Assembly: GCA_018806985.1 (NCBI GenBank) | Contig: JADANN010000162.1 | Span: 62,001-126,000, forward strand | DNA from: Angiostrongylus vasorum | Lineage: Eukaryota; Nematoda; Chromadorea; Rhabditida; Metastrongylidae | Direction of reading: 5' to 3' | Length of the DNA: 64,000 nucleotides | Position numbers and translations under genes: made by a program | Notes under the pieces: model-generated | Database searches by the model: none | What the model was told of the DNA's origin: nothing | Seen by the model: the letters and a program-made list of their open reading frames with translations, nothing else | Shown: positions 24,615 through 46,671 of the stretch, in pieces | How positions within the stretch are numbered: the first letter of the stretch is position 1 | Layout: the number at the start of each line of letters is the position of its first letter

Positions 24615-25330
24615 TTGATACACTTGACAGGTTACTATGTGTTGCTATCATGCAAATTCTGGATTTTTAGTTCGGTGTTTTTTCATGCCATCTCATTTCA
24701 TACAATGACCGTGATTAATCACAGCGACTGAAATGAAACAATAGTCTACTCCCAGTCAAATTATTGGCCAATTCTTTCCTCCAAGAAAGTCTTTTTTTTG
24801 GTAAATCATCTAGTGCAAAGCGTAGCTTTTCCGGTCCGACCTCTTCTACATTTATATGCTTTCAATAAGCTACTAAATGAATACATGCACTGCAGCAAAA
24901 AGATTCCGTAGGACACTGAAATGAAAATGAAGACTAGAAGTCCAAATGGACCAATTACCTCGCCGTGCAGGACGTGCGTGTCCAAATCGTCCGTTACGTG
25001 ATATAGTCACAGTGAATTAGATAAGTAATGAGAAGAGGGTCGAGCGGTCTCTGTCGTGGGAGTCGGGATTTTCGAAAAACAGGATTTTCGAAACACGAAA
25101 TTCTCGCCGCGAACGCATCAACAAATAAGGAATCGACCTATGGCCAGGACTTCCGAAGACACGGGAACGCTTTCTGCCCTGAAGTTCTTTCTGTCTTCTC
25201 TTCCTTGTTTTCCGCTCTTCATAAAAAGTGGAAATATAGCGAAAAGATATACGACTCGTCCAAAAATCACTTTTTTGCTTTCGTTTAGGCAAAAGTGTGT
25301 TTCTACGACGAATCAAATATTACTTACTGC
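24615..25330. other. Intergenic; no supported gene
   Basis: Overlapping open frames at 25017-25334 on both strands have no recognisable domain and no consistent splice signals. Confidence 0.35.
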
Positions 25331-25334
25331 ATAA

Positions 25335-25465
25335 AAATACACCACGACAGCAGTCGATATCCAGAGAACCACAATGACTTAACCAGCAAAATTCCGAAGA
25401 AATGGAGTTTATGCTGAGATCAGCACAACCAGGGAAGACGGGCAATCCAAGTATCCAAGTTGATT
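25335..25465 (+). repeat. Interspersed repeat family G, partial
   Basis: Contains 'accagcaaaattccgaag', 'tgctgagatcagcacaacca' and 'catccaagtatccaag'-like blocks in the order seen at 56700-56790. Confidence 0.55.
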
Positions 25466-26088
25466 ACAAAATATGCTTCACTCGCTGTCGTATTTCTATT
25501 TTCGAAGTGAACGGAACTAAACCGTATTTTGTTTGTTACTGTTTATAAATTACCATTCCAATTCAATCGTACGCATTGAAATCATCTCATAAAAAGCCGC
25601 AGGAGCGGAGGAAAAAGATGCCATTACTAAATAAAATGAACGGCTTTCTTCTCAATTTTCCCCTCGTTTCTTGCTTTCAGTTACTGGTTTTTCAGTACGA
25701 ACGATGAGTGAAAAATGTTGGGTGTAGAAAAGAGGGAGGGAGAGGAGCGACACGATGCGGCCGTCACATGCGAAGCAAGTCGGAGACGAACAGGTGGCCA
25801 GGCTTGGTGGCATCCCTCGTGACGCATTGCCCTCCGTAATTTTTCTATTCATTTCCGTCAACAGCACAGCCTTAGTGTTTGTTTGCGTTTGCCATAATAG
25901 AGAGCTTTTCAGTTTTTCGACAATGGTCCCGTCGCAGGTGTTTTCAAAAAACAAACCAGGCTTCATCGAGTTTCATACGCCTTGGCGGTTCCGCATAAGC
26001 AAATCCCTTGTTGAATCCAGGATTTTTTTCATGATGAAATTTTGGGCACTTTTATGATGGAAGAGAATTGTAATTTCGATTAGTCTTT

Positions 26089-26481
26089 TCAAAAGTTCTT
26101 ATAGGTGGACGAATACCCTGAGGACGATGCCAGGCACCTATGATGAAATGGTTGGCGAAAAAAGTTCCGGCGCCTGCACACATCAATGCGAACGGCTCGG
26201 CCCACGTGCCACGCACACGATTGCGGTGCGGTGCACGTGAATGGCGCATGAGGAGGTCGATGGGACGCCTCGCCGTGTCTTCCACTGCAAAGCACTACTT
26301 GCGAGTTTCTGCAACAGACATTCTCGATTTCACTGCTGCCTCTTGTCTACGGCGCTCCGTCCAAACTATGGTGTGGTGGACGGCAGTAATCGCCAGAACT
26401 ACCAGACGACTTGCGAGTTCTAGCCCCAGAATGAGCGCTTTCACCAGTATCTTGCAAGCGTGGATGTCCATCGCTATCTAA
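26089..26481 (-). CDS. Candidate small membrane protein ORF (GC-rich)
   Basis: On the minus strand an ATG with good context lies at about 26472 (gcgATGG), with an in-frame stop just upstream. It opens 58 codons beginning MDIHACKILVKALILG, with one hydrophobic stretch (VKALILGLELASRLVVLAIT). After a TAG the same frame stays open and protein-like for another 80 codons (LLMRHSRAPHRNRVRG, then ALMCAGAGTFFANHF). Either a short intron removes the TAG (a possible donor and a gtgtgcag acceptor exist, giving an alternative frame), or it is a pseudogene or a read-through. The plus strand is also open here, so the orientation is uncertain. GC content is clearly higher than in the flanks, which supports coding use of some kind. 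Family unknown. Confidence 0.3.
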
Positions 26482-26489
26482 TCTTCACC

Positions 26490-28120
26490 AAATGTCTTCG
26501 GCTGTAGTCCTTAACTGCTTTATCTATCAACATGTCTAAAAGGCTTTCCACGAAACAGCGTGTTTCTCTCGATCACGAGTCTTCACTTCAGTGGTGTTTG
26601 TCTCTCCGAATAACAACTCTCCCCAAGTACAGCATACAACGTTGACCTTATTGTTTATGAATCACCGATGGAATTGTCATACGTGGTACGTTCTCATAAA
26701 ATTGGCCATATCGTTATCTTTTTCCTAGTTCTTTAGTTAGAGACTTGCCCATAAGTGGCTTTGTCTAGCAAAATTTTTTCCGTAAGGTGGGTGGTGTCGG
26801 CTCCTGCGTCGGCGCTCGCCGGTTGTCCCACATTGCCGCCCGGAGGCCATACTGCACTGCCGCCTACTGCTCACTCCATGCAACTCTTCTCCCGAACTGA
26901 TCGATTTTAGTCGAAGTCGTGACCAGTGCGCTCAATCCCCACTCCCACTGTCGGTCATTCGTTCCCGGTTCTGAAAATTGTGTTAATATGGTGCCCTTTT
27001 CAAGTGCTGAATATAGAGGGATTCTGTGACGTCGGACTGCCACCTACTTATCAGGAGGCGCCCACGTCGATTGCACTGTCAGCGCGGAATCTAATTTCTT
27101 TTCCTGAGCTGTCTCGAGAGGACTGCGGACTACTGTATTGAGCCCTTCAGGTCGCGATTCGACGTTTCTATTTTGGACGATCTTTTGATTGAAATAGAAT
27201 GTCCTTTCCTTTCCCTTGTATCACATTGATTTAATGCTTTAGAACTGATCTCATTTATCCAGATGTGGTGTGATCTGTATGGTACTGCTCTTACTTCCTC
27301 AACAATATAAAACATCAAAAAACCACTTTGTGTACTTCACTAACCTCTTTACCGTGGGTTTGGGGCTCCCTTTTAAGACTGCTCTGTAAAATGATAGTAT
27401 CTCATCGACTTAATTGAGTGTCATTAGTCTTTTCTTAGCCTTTGAGATGCAGAATCCTCCAAAATCTCAGCTGTCGTAAAATACACACTTTAGTTTAATG
27501 TGTTTATCTCGGCTCATGAGAAAAAACAACAATTTAATCAACAATGATGAGCTTAGTATTAGGTAGGCTCGGTGAACTATTCATCTAAGCAATGCTTTCG
27601 GCAATATTTGGGGCACCTTTCGTACTTTTTAACACTAGTTCGATACTCATATTTGCTTTTTTATCGCTTTGTTGTCTTAAAAAGAGCTTGAGAAGCACGC
27701 TGTTGCCCTAGAACTTGTTGCAATGCTGCATTCTGTTCGGTGTATGTTGCACATGTAGATGAACAGCTGGTGGCTGTAAATGTTCACTCATGTTTGTGAG
27801 CATATTTCACGCTGAAATAATTCCTTTACGGGATGAAAATGAATGAAGCCGATTGGACATAGCTGTTGTTATCCACAACTTTTCAATCCTTCCAATGCAA
27901 ACGCGTTCAATTTGTTTCTATGCTAACAGCGAAACGAATGCGTCTACAGTCACCACCAAGTTATAGGACAATTCTGCTTTTGTCTCACCGTTCCGTGTTG
28001 TTTTCGAAAAGTTCTGGTTTTCATTGTTTTTCTGCCACAAATCTAGAGTATTACACAAATTGTGGGCACCTTGCTGTCCATTAAGAAGAACTCTGTTCGG
28101 TCTTTCGTTTAACCTGTTTT
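26490..28120. other. Intergenic; upstream region of the aldo-keto reductase gene
   Basis: A GC-richer stretch at 26780-27130 has no convincing exon on either strand. The end of this interval must hold the promoter of the reductase. No clear TATA box can be assigned. The last bases form a strong splice-acceptor-like tract (cctgttttttttttcag) just before an ATG, compatible with trans-splicing of a spliced leader. Confidence 0.35.
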
Positions 28121-28129
28121 TTTTTCAGA

Positions 28130-38156
<10,027 letters not shown>

Positions 38157-38760
38157 TAGTGGTTGTTGACCCGCTTTTGTGATTCGCTCCTGTTAGACAT
38201 ATCGTGCTACCATTTTATTCGCACCATGTTGTTATGACTGTTAATTAATTCCGATGACATGAGCTTGTTACGTTATTGTTTTTTAAGTCTAAGAATGCAG
38301 TGGGTAAGCTGGTCTGATTCCACGAAACTTACTGCATTAGGATCCCTTGTTTATTGATCTTAATAGTAATTCTACTCAGTAAACATTGACATAGAAGCGA
38401 TTATTACACGTTTAAGTCACAAGAATTATATGAAACCATCAAAGTTCAACCCAATGCTGTCTCGTTAAGTTGGCTCGCCCAATCAGCTCTCATGCAGTGT
38501 GATAGCAGAAATTAATTCGCGAGAGCACTCTGTGGAATCATTACTGTGTTCTTTTTGCTTCTTCCATCTAATGAAGTTACTGTTGTGAAGGAACAAAGTT
38601 TATCAAGTAAAGGTCCATACGTGGATGTCGTTCAACGATGATCTTTCCTCGTACCTTAGCTTTTGTATATATGACATTGATCATTTAACCTTTCTCAAAT
38701 ACATCAAGTAAAACACGGTAACAGGTTTGAACAACAACTGTGAGATCAATGCATTCAACT

Positions 38761-41470
38761 TCAGGCGACGATGCGTCTTCTGCGAGCCACGTATTCGTCG
38801 GCCAACTCATTGAAGAGGTGCGGGCAAGTGCCTGTGTATTGTATGTGGGGCAGTTTTGGCATGTCGGTTTGTTGGCAGATGATGGTGAACATCCGCTTCG
38901 AGATCGTTCTGCACGACGAACAATCGCCGTCGTAGCAGTGTACGTTACAGCGCCTCGCAACGCATGCGATAATCGGAAATCGAGAAGAGAATGACTGACT
39001 GACTACATGATGGGGAATCGCCCGCAAGAAAAAAGGCCTATTCTTAGCGCTGCACGAAACCAACGAAACTTCAACTAACATTCGCAATCCATCCACTCAA
39101 ATGAGAGATTCAGAAATCTTGAGTTTACAATGTACAAAAGACGTTTCTCCGAACTATGTCATTCTAAAGCAATTGGAGATCCGCGGTACCCGACTCACTT
39201 CTAGTACATAGGACTTACTGCTTCACAAAATTTTCAATAAAGTAATAGAACGAGTTGGCTGGTTTGCTAATTCCTTACAGTCATGCTTAAAGACGGTACT
39301 AAAACGAATAACAAGCTTACCATAGAAAGATTGCCGGCTTGTAGACAACTTTGCACACAACTTTCCAACTTCGGGCATAAGCCGGCTGAAATTTCATCTA
39401 AAATTTCCTGGAAGGAAAACCGTATGGATAAGTCGTTAGGGTAACGCACAGGGTCGGTTCTCCTTGCGCGAGTGCACTCATTTGTTCAATGGCGTAGTGG
39501 CATTCCTTACAGGCTTGACACTCGTTGCTGCATTTGGCGGCGATGCACACCATGTCAAACCTAGAAGCACAATGTGGAAGAATTGCCATGGTCACGAGTC
39601 TATTAATATCTCGCCTAAAGCACGCACTTCTCGACTATCGCACCGAAAACGTCGGATCTCGACGAATTCTTCACCAGCTGTAGAACCATATCTGCAACAA
39701 TCTAAGGATTACGCCATAATAAGAGCTCAAAGGAAAGGAAAATGCAGGAAACTTAATGATTGAAAGAAGTAAATCAGGACCACGTATCCTACAGCAGATA
39801 GCTCATAAAAGTGTGACATCGTTCAGAATGTCGTTTCTCGCCCACCCTGTCAACTTTATTGGCTTCCTTTACGGGATTGTTGAGAAGTACAATACAGTAT
39901 TCCAGAAATTCTCAGAATGGGTGAAAGTCAAGCAAAAATTTCTAACAATCCCGTATCACCTCAACAATTAAAAGAAAACACATTAGAACACTAGAAAATT
40001 TGGTTCTTTACACTCTGTTTGATAATGGCTCTGTTTGGCAATTTTCTGAGACAAGTTTTGTGAAGGCGAAATCTTTTGAAAAGAATTTCTTGATTTCAGG
40101 TGAATTTAGTGACAGTTAGTTTCTGAAAGAAAGCAGTCCACTTGTTTTGGGAATGGACAACGATTACCCATTATTTCGAGAGATTCTTCCGTGGTGATAG
40201 CGGTAGCTGAAGAGTTTTAACGAGCATCTCAGTCGCATTGCTTTTTTAATATGTTTATTTTAACCTTTTTATTTACTGCCTACTCTTTTTAATAGCAGGG
40301 TATATTGCGAAATATAACTTCAACGAAGCTGAGATATTTGCAAAACTCTGGACCGCAGGTGCCTATGGTGAGGAACGAACGCGCTATTGTCCTTTCCGGG
40401 GAGTAACGCGTTCACCACCACCATCAATCCCGTTGACGGGTGATTGCTGATGGCAAAAGATCGATAGAACTAGCTGAGAGACAGGCGAAACGAAGGACCC
40501 GCATGGTGTGGTGGTGAACGCGTTACTCCCCGGAAAGGACAATAACGCGTTCGTTTCCCACCATAGGGCCCCTGCGGTGCAGAGTGTTGCAAATATCTCA
40601 GCTTCGTTGAAGTTGTTTATTTTATTAGGCGAAAGTAGCACAGCTCCTAGTGTTGTTCTGGTTTTCATTGCAATTTTTCACGAGTCTGTTAGAGAGAGGA
40701 CTCCTAAACAGTTTCATCGAAGGCGCTACTGGATTCCATATCGGCAAAATGCACGAGAACAAGCTGTTAACGCCTTCACGAGAAACTAAATGACTAGAAT
40801 CTGTATGGATTCATTGAACAGCAGTTTCGGTAGAAGGACAAAGCTTGCTGAATACCATTATCTCATGGTGAATATGTAGAGGACGAACTGGATTCATTTC
40901 GTTCTACAACTTATCACAAAAGACACATCCATTTTCCCATACTTTTTTTGCAAAAAACTTTAAAAAGAAAGTTTTCCTCGAGTTTGCTAGGGTTCGATGA
41001 CTTCGCGAAAAAACAACCGGTTAGTAATAGCTCCGTCAATAGTTGAAGAGAAGCATCTATGCAATAACCAGATCACAGCAACAACTGAAACAAAAAAGGC
41101 GAATATGACGGAAGGTTTAGAAGTCTCGGTGTCTATTCGGCAGAACAAGCAGGAATTGTTACATCACAACGGTTTTCAGTCGTAAAGAAATGCGTTAAAA
41201 TGTTAACTGTGCGCTTCATTTACTCATTTATTCGGAAGGAGACAGTAAGCACTAGACCTTTGCAATCCCATCGTTTCATAACCATCACGATCGCGAACAC
41301 TTCACCGTTCCTGTCTTTACTACAGGAAGCGATAGTGACGAAACTCTCACATCACGAAGCCTACCGGTATCCAAACATTTCTGCACGGCACAGACTGTGA
41401 GCAATCCACATGGTGTCCTTGCATGAATAACGGTGCAGATCGCAGCCAAAGCAAGAAGGACGAATGCCAT
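38761..41470 (-). CDS. Small secreted cysteine-rich protein, unknown family
   Basis: Minus exons: 41365-41470, 39446-39560, 39321-39407 and 38761-38994 (stop). Exon 1 encodes a signal peptide ([17 protein letters not shown]), then [12 protein letters not shown]. Exon 2 has [16 protein letters not shown]. Exon 3 has [11 protein letters not shown]. Exon 4 has [31 protein letters not shown] and a basic end. Exons 2, 3 and 4 join in phase 0, with gtaagc and gttacc donors and ttccttccag, gcttctag and gtcagtcag acceptors. Exons 1 and 2 do not join in frame (1 base against 1 base), so an exon of length 3n+1 is missing. A stretch near 39620-39700 could supply part of it, but no donor fits. The product would be a secreted disulphide-rich protein of about 180 residues. 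The exon chain is convergent with the reductase gene. No known Cys scaffold was recognised. Confidence 0.6.
40255..40640. repeat. Family C foldback element, complete
   Basis: Two arms of about 98 bases, 40320-40420 and 40510-40608, are near-perfect reverse complements, for example gaacgcgttactccccggaa in the right arm against its complement in the left. The loop contains 'gatcgatagaactagctgag'. The 5' end has the family terminus ttttatttactgcctactc. It lies in the long first intron of the cysteine-rich gene. Confidence 0.8.
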
Positions 41471-41973
41471 CTCCTATGTGTTCACTTGAAATCGGCTGTT
41501 CCTGGAAGAGTAAAGGATTAAATCACCGGTCCTCAAAGTTCTTAAAGCGTGAAACGTTCCCTCAGTTTTCTATAAGTAGAGAAAATCAATAGGACTACTT
41601 TTCTTGCATTAACGTCCACTTTCGTTAGGGATAAAAAGAGAAAGGGTGCTGATCAAGTGCCTAGAAATGCGCCTTACTTTCGCTTGCATCAAGTATATTA
41701 GCTCTGCGAAATGATTTCCTGAAACCTATGGACGCACCAAGTCATTGTTTTAACCCTCCAAAGCAGTAGAGTAAAACACGTTAAGGATTTGTTAGCCTAG
41801 GACGTGATAGAGAGCCAATGAGCATGTATTATTGCAGCGAAGCTTTAGCCACTGCGCTACAGGTTCCAACAAAGCCTTTAGAACATTGAAAAATGAAGAA
41901 AAACGGTAAAAAGCAGGAAAGGTCGTACATAGGAAGATAGATCTATACAGATAATTTATCTTTAAATAAGATT

Positions 41974-42273
41974 TCAGAAGTCGATTTCTAAGCCGATAAA
42001 AAGTTGGATGATAAGAAAAGCAGTGTGATCTGCATGTGGCAGTTCAACGACCGTGTGCGAGAAGGTATGGGTTTCCAAGATGAAGACTATCGAATGAGAA
42101 ACTGAAGAATGTGTGATAGGCCACACGCTTATATACACGAAAGGCAGATACACGTTCGACAGTATGTCAAGAGAGTAGTAGTAGCGGAACAAACCCGCGG
42201 CGTTCGCTAATCCAGCGATGAAAATTAAAGCGCGAAGTCGTCGTTTTGAGGGGTCTCGAAAGAAGCATATCAA
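41974..42273 (-). CDS. Candidate membrane-protein exon
   Basis: An open frame of about 99 codons with hydrophobic stretches (RALIFIAGLANAAGLF, YLPFVYISVW, AFLIIQLFIGLEI) and a basic start. The first part resembles the TM2-loop-TM3 layout of nematode peptide GPCRs, but no DRY-like motif follows. Clear splice partners were not found, so it may be an isolated relic. Confidence 0.25.
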   Translation of the reverse strand: MICFFRDPSKRRLRALIFIAGLANAAGLFRYYYSLDILSNVYLPFVYISVWPITHSSVSHSIVFILETHTFSHTVVELPHADHTAFLIIQLFIGLEIDF

Positions 42274-42819
42274 AAATGAATAAAACTATCTGTATTATGT
42301 AGTCGAACCATGTCGTTATAGTTCGTATAATGAAGCACGATTCGCGATCCAGACTGTACGAATGTAAATTGTCTCAACTACTAAGAACGAATCTTTATAG
42401 GTGTTATCACACAAAGATCGACAGAATCGCTTGTTGCTTGCCAATGTCGACTAGTTCTGGTCTCGCCCAGCGATGAGACACAACAACCTGCCATACGCCA
42501 TAATTGTAGTTCGAAATTCATAGAAACAGCAGGCACGAGCTTCCTGCTTGTTGAGGACTAAAATTTTCCAAGCTAACACAGTTCTCTTGCCAGAATCTCT
42601 CGGAATGTAGAGAAAAAAAGAGAAAAAATATTTGGCAGAACGAAAAATCCGCTGAAAAAAACGGAAACTTGGTGGTGTTATAGGTTTATCTCTTCAGCAA
42701 CATTTCAGATCAAGTGACCCTTACGAATTAAGCAAGTCAGGGTGTTACCATCCTCTAAAGCAAGTACAGCATACAACCTTAAAATGCAACGATTTTTTAG
42801 TCGAATAAACATTACTTGT

Positions 42820-43040
42820 AGTTGACATATAACCTACGCCCGATTTTCAGTGTCTCCGCCTCACGGAACGACGCCTAATTTTGAATTTGTATGGAGGGAC
42901 TGTTTTTTAGAAAATGAATCTCTCGATAACTAGAGGATATCAGAGGTGTGAACATAAAGGATATGTGTATGAATGGCATGTACGCTATTATGGAAAAAAA
43001 ACTGTGCTCCAAAATAAACCATTAGAAAGAAAATGACTCC
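42820..43040 (+). repeat. Interspersed repeat family H
   Basis: Blocks 'cacggaacgacgcctaattt', 'ggatatcagaggtgtgaaca' and 'gtatgaatggcatgtacgc' occur in the same order as at 11825 and 24220. Its 3' neighbour 'gtgctccaaaataaacca' recurs at 61019. Confidence 0.5.
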
Positions 43041-43159
43041 TTTATAGCTCATTCCGTTAAGCGGCGTCACCATATTTGATTGTAAACAATGCACACCGAC
43101 CGTTGAAACGTTCTCTACATTCTGGTTATCTGCCGATATCTTCTTCGATCATTAAGTTG

Positions 43160-43400
43160 CCACTAAGATGATCAAAAAAAGATTTATTTGGCTAACGTTT
43201 CCACGTCTTCGGCTTTTTCATTGATGGACTGATTCGATCCGATGATCTGTAGCTGGTCGACCTTGCGATGTGGTCGTTCGTTGTCGCACCGAGTCGAATC
43301 CGCTGAATGGAGCACCGACCGAATAAAGAATTCCACTCGACGGTGCCCTCTTACAGAGGACGGATGTTGATCTGTTGCGGCCTTTCAACATGATCTGCAT
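43160..43400. repeat. Repeat family R
   Basis: Shares the ordered blocks with 17205-17405 and 54405-54625, ending in the 'gaggacgg' segment. The 'ttggctaacgtttcc' start resembles Penelope-like ends. Confidence 0.5.
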
Positions 43401-43404
43401 TTTT

Positions 43405-44155
43405 TGGCCGCAACGCATCCTACGATCGAGTGAGATTCTTCATTCGAACGAACAGCAACATCGCGATGACGACCATCTACGGATCGTAGACTCGGATCTA
43501 TCCGGCGCTGAGAGAGAGGAAGACGTCAATAATTTAGTGAAATAAATGATTTTTTTACCAATCTCGTATGGACCTAAAAAATCAAGGGCGGTAGTGATTA
43601 ATTCGGTCGAGGTTCAATGAAAGTCGATTTAAAGATATCTGCCGATTGCCATGAGTTGGGTGATTTCTATACTTCCTCGTTTTGAGCTTATGATGAAAAG
43701 CAACACGTTGAACTACGAAGTTGATCAACTAAATGTCAATTTTGAAAGAACTGTAGCAGACTTGGAATCTAGAAAAGTCTACCAGTGATGTCTTTCTTCT
43801 CACATCTGAACCTCGTAGATCTATGCTCTAATGATGAGGGATTCCATTTTTGTATGGACAAGCTTAGAATTTCTGCTCGTTTTTGCTGCACAAGAGAGTT
43901 CGTCTTGACCTTCTTTCGGCTTTCACGTTTGTTTTTTCGCTGAGGGATTATCGTTTACGCAAGTTTAAGTACAAATCTCATAAAATCTGATTCTAGGACA
44001 CTTCGTGGCAACTGCTGGCTATTTTTCTCCTTTTCCACTCAGCTTTGGTTATCCTATATGTGGGTTAAGGAATCTGCGCGATAACGGAGTGTTGACATCA
44101 TAGACTAACCACTATTATTTAGATAAAACTATTTGAGCTGATTCCCAAGAACAGT
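43405..44155. other. Spacer; no supported feature
   Basis: No exon or known repeat was recognised between repeat R and the 3' end of the minus-strand gene. Confidence 0.35.
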
Positions 44156-44160
44156 GAGAA

Positions 44161-44166
44161 TTTATT
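44161..44166 (-). terminator. Candidate polyadenylation signal AATAAA
   Basis: The minus strand carries AATAAA about 215 bases after the stop codon at 44382, in AT-rich DNA. It is the nearest canonical signal I see downstream of that gene. Confidence 0.35.
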
Positions 44167-44381
44167 TCTTAGTACTTTATATACGTTTATACAATACAAG
44201 TAGAATCCAAGTGAATGTGCCAAAATATATGAAAAGAAATATTGAGAGAATTCAGCAAGTGCCAGTGAAACTAAAATAAGACATCTACACATATACATCG
44301 ACGAGTGGTAAGAAAGCCTGTGAGCACAGTAATACCGTCCCGTTGGTTGACAATCCGAGGATCGAGTCCAGCATGTAACGC

Positions 44382-46320
44382 TCAGTGCATCACCGACTCG
44401 TCCTCGCCGGCGAAGGAACGACTCGGCACGATCGTGGCGATCAGCTTGTGCAGCTGAAGCATCGAGTTGTCGCCGCTGCGCCAAGCGCTCAGCGCTCTGC
44501 AACAGGACCAGGATCGGTCAGAGTGGCTTCTCCTAGACAGTGGATTCGCTGGGCACAAGGACCTGCGAAACCACAACAGACAAGAACTCGTGTGCGAATT
44601 GATTTAGCCCATCAAAAGATAAGCACTGAGTTGCTCGCGCCCTACATTAATCACAATATACTTTCTCTAGTCGAAAAATTTACATTTTGCAGTGTTCTGA
44701 ATGTTTGGTGGTGTCAAAACCTCGCTTCTAGGTAAATCTCTTAACACAATTATTGATGGATCTTTTCTCAGAGTAATCTGTCGACATCCGGCCCGTACCT
44801 TTCTGCCAAATCACCTTGCTGTTCGGTAATTTCAGCTATTTTCGCGTTGTTCAGCAAGACGCGAACACGGGCCAGGGAAGTGGCATCCATGCTCGCGGAC
44901 GGAACGATCTGAAAATCTCTCTGAAAGCTGATTCGAACATCCAAACAACAATATGTAGGAGATCGCAGATACTGTCTTTTAAGCAGTGCTATTCACCTCT
45001 CCGACATACAAAACTAGGTAAAACTCTTTCAGAAAATCGAGATAACGCTAACGATAACATGCGACTGTAATGATTTTAAAGAAAAAGACCATCGCAATTG
45101 ATTTTTAAGGTTTTACTACTGAAATTAATGCTATTTTAAAAAAAACAGACCTAGTTATTCATTTTTCTACCTGGTTTTTGTCTCAATGATGGACAATAAG
45201 GATAAGGCAATATTGGTGTGACCTGTTAGGAATCCTTAATGTCTACAATGATCAATCTTTCATGATAGTGCTCAAAAAGTTCGGCTTTTATCAGATTCTT
45301 AGAAAAGTCTAGGAGATTATTATAGAATACAAGGAGAATAAGGAAGCATATAGTGCGTTGACTAGAGGCACACAACAGTATATGCGTGCTCATTCTTTCC
45401 ACTCCATATCTCGATTGCCCGAGGCAAACAAAGTCCTCCATTCCTATGGACTCTGCGAAATGGTACTATCTTTAGCTACGAGGATAAAAGCATGACCTGA
45501 TATACCATTTGGTCCTGAAAGTCACCGTATAAGCCAAATATGCATGCAATCACCTCTACGACGCTACAAATGCAGTACAGTACATGGTGCATCTCTAAGG
45601 GAGTAATAAACGCAGAACGCTTAGAGGTTTGTTTATTCATGGACAGAATACACTCATTACTGACGTTTGGAATCCATCCATACCCGATCTTTCACCTCTA
45701 GATGGATCCAGCAGAATGACTTTACTAGAATTCGGATAGGATTCGGCTTTAAAGTGCTGGACAAACCTTGGCAATTCTTGTGATTTCAAAGGGTTCGTAA
45801 AGATGAACGGCGACCGTGTTCTCGTCAGTAGCCGTTCCCCCAATGCTCATTACCGGAGCATCACAAACAAAACGACGAACAGCTCTGAGAAGTGGAGAGT
45901 TTGCAGCTGGAAAATAAAATATATGAAGATGCTCCAGGATGAACCAGAAGCATAGATAAAACTAAACGATGCTAACTATGGCTATAAAACACAGTTATAA
46001 CCCATGAATGATTATCGGATACAAAAAAAGCTAGCAAAAAGTTGAAGAAATTTGTATCTAACATTTAAAGATAGTGGTGTTTGGTAGGTAACGAGTGGTG
46101 GGTATTAAAAACTAACGGTGAGGTCTCCGAATGAACAAAATATACTAAGGAACCTTGAGCTTGCGGATCACTTTTAGCATAAAAATCGGCTAGGAATAGT
46201 ACTCACTACGTGTCGCGTCAATGATTACCTCGCCGAAGAGCCGCGACACGTCGTCGGTCATGCGCAGATTTTCCAGAAGACGAGCATACATCTCCTGCTG
46301 GTGCTGAAGCAAAGCCATGA
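44382..46320 (-). CDS. Protein of about 158 codons, unknown family (possibly 3' part of the C2-like gene)
   Basis: Four exons join in perfect phase: 46207-46320 (ATG at 46318, MALLQHQQEMYARLLENLRM), 45767-45906 (SPLLRAVRRFVCDAP, then VAVHLYEPFEITRIAK), 44799-44908 (SLARVRVLLNNAKIAEITEQ) and 44382-44496 (ALSAWRSGDNSMLQLHKLIA, ending ESVMH stop). Splice sites are good (gtgagt, gtttgt, gtacgg donors; cttcag-like acceptors). The acceptor tatggtcag lies 2 bases before the ATG, which suits a trans-spliced first exon. The upstream exon at 46672 ends in phase 0 and does not join in frame. So this is either a separate, perhaps operonic, gene or the end of the upstream one with a small exon missing. 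The sequence is helical, with a possible coiled-coil N-terminus. I recognise no domain. Confidence 0.6.
45520..45635 (+). mobile_element. SINE family A, truncated 3' part
   Basis: Only the 3' half is present: 'tgcatgcaatcacctctacg', 'gcatctctaagggag' and the 'cgcagaacgctta' end. It lies in an intron of the 44382-46320 gene, close to exon 45767-45906. Confidence 0.5.
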
Positions 46321-46671
46321 CTGACCATAAGGTGTGAGAGAACAGCAACAAGGAGTGTAACAAAAGGAAACCCAGACTACGCTGTTAAAACTGCAAGCCT
46401 CCAACAAGCTTTTGGTACTATTATCTTAAACGTTAAAGCAATAAAGAAATGACAAAATACAACTAGCGCATTTTCTGCTCCTTGATATCGTCTACTTTTG
46501 ATATTTGGTGATCTCGCTATGTTCTCTAAAACTTTAGTAGTAAAAGATCATGCAAATTCGAAAAAATGAAAAGAATTCGTTTGCCGTATGATTCATTAAT
46601 GCCGCATCTATTCGGGTCAGTTGGAACAACACCTAAAACGCACTGCCACATTGTGAGATCTCGAAACTTAC

